Assembly: GCA_009936895.1 (NCBI GenBank)
Contig: JAACDS010000205.1
Span: 1-6,065, forward strand
Source: Pseudomonadota bacterium
GTDB lineage: Bacteria > Pseudomonadota > Gammaproteobacteria > Pseudomonadales > Azotimanducaceae
Direction of reading: 5' to 3'
Length of the DNA: 6,065 bases
Below the pieces are notes generated by a model, which worked only from the letters and a program-made list of their open reading frames with translations, was not told the DNA's origin and ran no database searches. The position numbers and the translations under genes were made by a program. How positions within the stretch are numbered: position 1 is the first letter of the stretch; every line of letters starts with the position of its first letter. This document shows, piece after piece, positions 6,042-6,065 of this stretch.

Positions 6042-6065
6042 CTGTACAGGGCCAATTCCTTTCTC

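Overview
The window looks like chromosomal DNA of a Gammaproteobacterium, probably a marine, Cellvibrionales/Pseudomonas-like lineage. The group assignment is inferred from the style of the ClpX, ClpP and trigger factor proteins and from the order tig-clpP-clpX; the genus cannot be named from the sequence. All four genes lie on the minus strand, so in transcription order the window reads from high to low coordinates.

Layout in transcription order: (1) 5935-6065 is a promoter region with a near-ideal Fur operator, with an odd T10G9 homopolymer block close to the window edge. (2) 5934-3820 encodes a complete TonB-dependent outer-membrane receptor of the siderophore type. (3) 3819-3582 is a leader/intergenic region with several small hairpins but no convincing intrinsic terminator. 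(4) 3581-2163 is tig (trigger factor) with an extended acidic C-terminal tail. (5) 2099-1458 is clpP. (6) 1308-19 is clpX, complete, ending 18 bases from the window edge. The usual next gene, lon, would lie outside the window.

The genes form two functional blocks. tig-clpP-clpX is the conserved protein quality-control cluster: a ribosome-bound chaperone that receives nascent chains, a serine peptidase and its AAA+ unfoldase. All catalytic and docking motifs of ClpP and ClpX are intact. The receptor is an iron-acquisition gene under an apparent Fur-controlled promoter, placed directly upstream of tig in the same orientation.

I found no tRNA, rRNA, CRISPR array, insertion sequence or toxin/defence gene, and no evidence of a previously undescribed system. 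The points most worth a second look are the 29-bp perfect palindrome at the receptor promoter, the possible read-through from the iron-regulated receptor into tig, the trigger factor tail, and the homopolymer block at the right edge.
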